DNA from: Hyphomicrobiales bacterium
Lineage (GTDB): Bacteria > Pseudomonadota > Alphaproteobacteria > Rhizobiales > JAJFHB01
Direction: 5' to 3'
DNA length: 7,783 bases
Assembly: GCA_021775795.1 (NCBI GenBank)
Contig: JAJFHB010000412.1
Span: 1-7,783, forward strand
A program made the translations under genes and the position numbers. Under the pieces are notes generated by a model. The model was not told the DNA's origin. It saw only the letters and a list, made by a program, of their open reading frames with translations, and ran no database searches. Every line of letters begins with the position of its first letter. Within the stretch, counting starts at the first letter, position 1. Below are positions 6,753 through 7,783 of the stretch, piece by piece.

Positions 6753-6908
6753 GCAAAATGCCTGACGCTCTTGTTTAGCGGGCAAATTCGATGTGCGCCA
6801 AGAGACGCGGCTGCATGTTCACCTGCAGGCTGTCACGATGTAGTGTTGCAGGCGGCCGTCGGTTGCCACTGGCGATGCCGTCTAACGGGGCATGTGGGAG
6901 ATATTGAA
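6753..6908. other. Intergenic spacer with no supported element
   Basis: The 156-bp gap between the Rid-family and dioxygenase genes shows only short, imperfect stems (for example around 6858-6880) and no T-run. No convincing promoter pair or small open frame with a ribosome binding site was found, apart from the GGGAG at 6896-6900 that belongs to the dioxygenase gene. Confidence 0.5.
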
Positions 6909-7783
6909 ATGCAGCAAGGTGGTGGTGCTTTTTTCAATGAGTGGACTGTCGACTGGCGGCCGGATGCAGCGGCAATCACCTCGATTTGTCAGCACGGAAG
7001 CAACGGCGATGTTTCCGTCAGTGAGGAACTGGTTCGGGACTACAAAGCGAATGGCGTGGTGCGAATGCCCGGCGCCTTCACAGAGTGGGTTGAACCGCTG
7101 CGATCGGGCCTCGACGCGATGTTGCAGGCACCGGAGGCCTATGCATTTCCGTGTGAGAGCACAGCAGACGGTGAGCCCGGGCGCTTCTTTGATTCCTACT
7201 GCAACTGGCACCGGGTGCCCGAGTTTCTCGACTTCCTGTCAAACTCGCCGGCGGCAGCCCTTGCCGGCCGGCTCATGAACACAGACGCTGTCCAGCTTTT
7301 CCATGAGCATGTCTTTGTGAAGGAGCCAGGGACAGCCAAGGCAACTCCGTGGCATCAGGATATGCCTTATTATTGCGTAGACGGACCACTGACCGCGTCG
7401 GTCTATGTCGCTTTGGATGACACACCGCCGAATGTGGCCGTGCAATTTGTTGCCGGCTCGCACTTGTGGGACAAGCTGTTCTTCCCGCGTGTGTTTGCGG
7501 GCGGCGAAGATTTCAACACCCATGACAACACCATGGAGCCGGTGCCCGATATTGAAGCCGATGCGGACAGTTTCAACATTGTGAGTTGGCCTTTGAAGGC
7601 GGGGGATGCGCTCGTTTTCGACTATCGTACGCTGCATGGCACCACGGCAGGAGAACTGAAGAGCCGCCGGCGCGCCTTTTCCGCACGCTTCCTCGGTGCT
7701 GGCGCACATTATCTGCTGCGGCCAGGCGAGCTGTCACCGCCGCTGACGGATATTGGCCTGTCGTCTGGTGATAAACTGCCGGA
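6909..7783 (+). CDS. Phytanoyl-CoA dioxygenase (PhyH)-family Fe(II)/2-oxoglutarate oxygenase, C-terminus cut
   Basis: Open frame of 291 complete codons that runs off the window end. It reads as a PhyH-family non-haem iron dioxygenase, which couples oxidative decarboxylation of 2-oxoglutarate to hydroxylation of a substrate. The iron-binding triad is visible: H149 and D151 in TPWHQDMPYY, and H243 in VFDYRTLHGTT. R255 in RRRAFSARFLG is the likely 2-oxoglutarate carboxylate ligand. Other family-like parts are QLFHEHVFVKEPGT (129-142), VYVALDDTPPNVAVQFVAGSH (165-185) and LKAGDALVFDYRTLHG. At least 291 aa fits the usual 250-300 aa range, so little is missing. The ATG is preceded by GGGAG at 8 nt. 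The substrate cannot be read; phytanoyl-CoA is unlikely in this setting. It follows the Rid-family gene on the same strand, and no terminator is seen between them, so cotranscription is possible. Confidence 0.9.
   Translation, partial: MQQGGGAFFNEWTVDWRPDAAAITSICQHGSNGDVSVSEELVRDYKANGVVRMPGAFTEWVEPLRSGLDAMLQAPEAYAFPCESTADGEPGRFFDSYCNWHRVPEFLDFLSNSPAAALAGRLMNTDAVQLFHEHVFVKEPGTAKATPWHQDMPYYCVDGPLTASVYVALDDTPPNVAVQFVAGSHLWDKLFFPRVFAGGEDFNTHDNTMEPVPDIEADADSFNIVSWPLKAGDALVFDYRTLHGTTAGELKSRRRAFSARFLGAGAHYLLRPGELSPPLTDIGLSSGDKLP

Noticed and set aside
6153..6785. Minus-strand open frame (210 codons) across the divergent spacer and the Rid gene
   Set aside because: It runs antisense through the Rid-family gene and across the promoter spacer, and shows no recognisable domain.

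Overview
The window looks like about 7.8 kb of an alphaproteobacterial chromosome. This rests on moderate G+C, a class III cyclase with an alphaproteobacterial-type N-terminal domain, a MscS-type channel with a DUF3772-like sensor, and a ZntB-like CorA protein. These are readings of the protein sequences, not database results. There are eight credible genes, and two run off the window edges. No tRNA, rRNA, CRISPR array, transposase or insertion sequence was seen.

Left part (1-4868), all on the minus strand. In transcription order it holds a 99-aa protein of unknown function with a CPSC motif (4868-4569), a soluble class III adenylate cyclase (4485-3199), a large multi-membrane-span MscS-family mechanosensitive channel (3117-709), and a small exported protein with a CX3C motif (712-422). 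The last gene overlaps the channel stop codon by ATGA. An intrinsic terminator (375-405) closes the unit. Beyond it starts the N-terminal 87 codons of a CorA/ZntB-like metal transporter, which uses a GTG start and leaves the window at position 1. The run suggests one transcription unit that places a cAMP-producing enzyme next to a membrane-tension channel. The channel has no visible cyclic-nucleotide-binding domain, so any link between them would be regulatory, not direct ligand gating.

Right part (5006-7783). A ketopantoate-reductase-like NAD(P)-dependent oxidoreductase (6122-5058, minus) is divergent from a Rid-superfamily protein (6333-6752, plus). A phytanoyl-CoA-dioxygenase-like Fe(II)/2-oxoglutarate enzyme (6909 to the window end, plus) follows. 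The 210-bp divergent spacer carries a perfect 7-3-7 palindrome (6187-6203) that looks like a transcription-factor operator. The Rid protein lacks the arginine needed for classical RidA imine hydrolysis. The three genes could form a small catabolic or tailoring module, but its substrate cannot be read from sequence. A perfect 10-bp-arm hairpin without a U-tract (5006-5030) lies between the reductase-like gene and the cyclase/channel unit.

The spacer 262-374 and the spacer 6753-6908 hold nothing I could support beyond ribosome binding sites. No stretch longer than about 300 bases lacks a gene.
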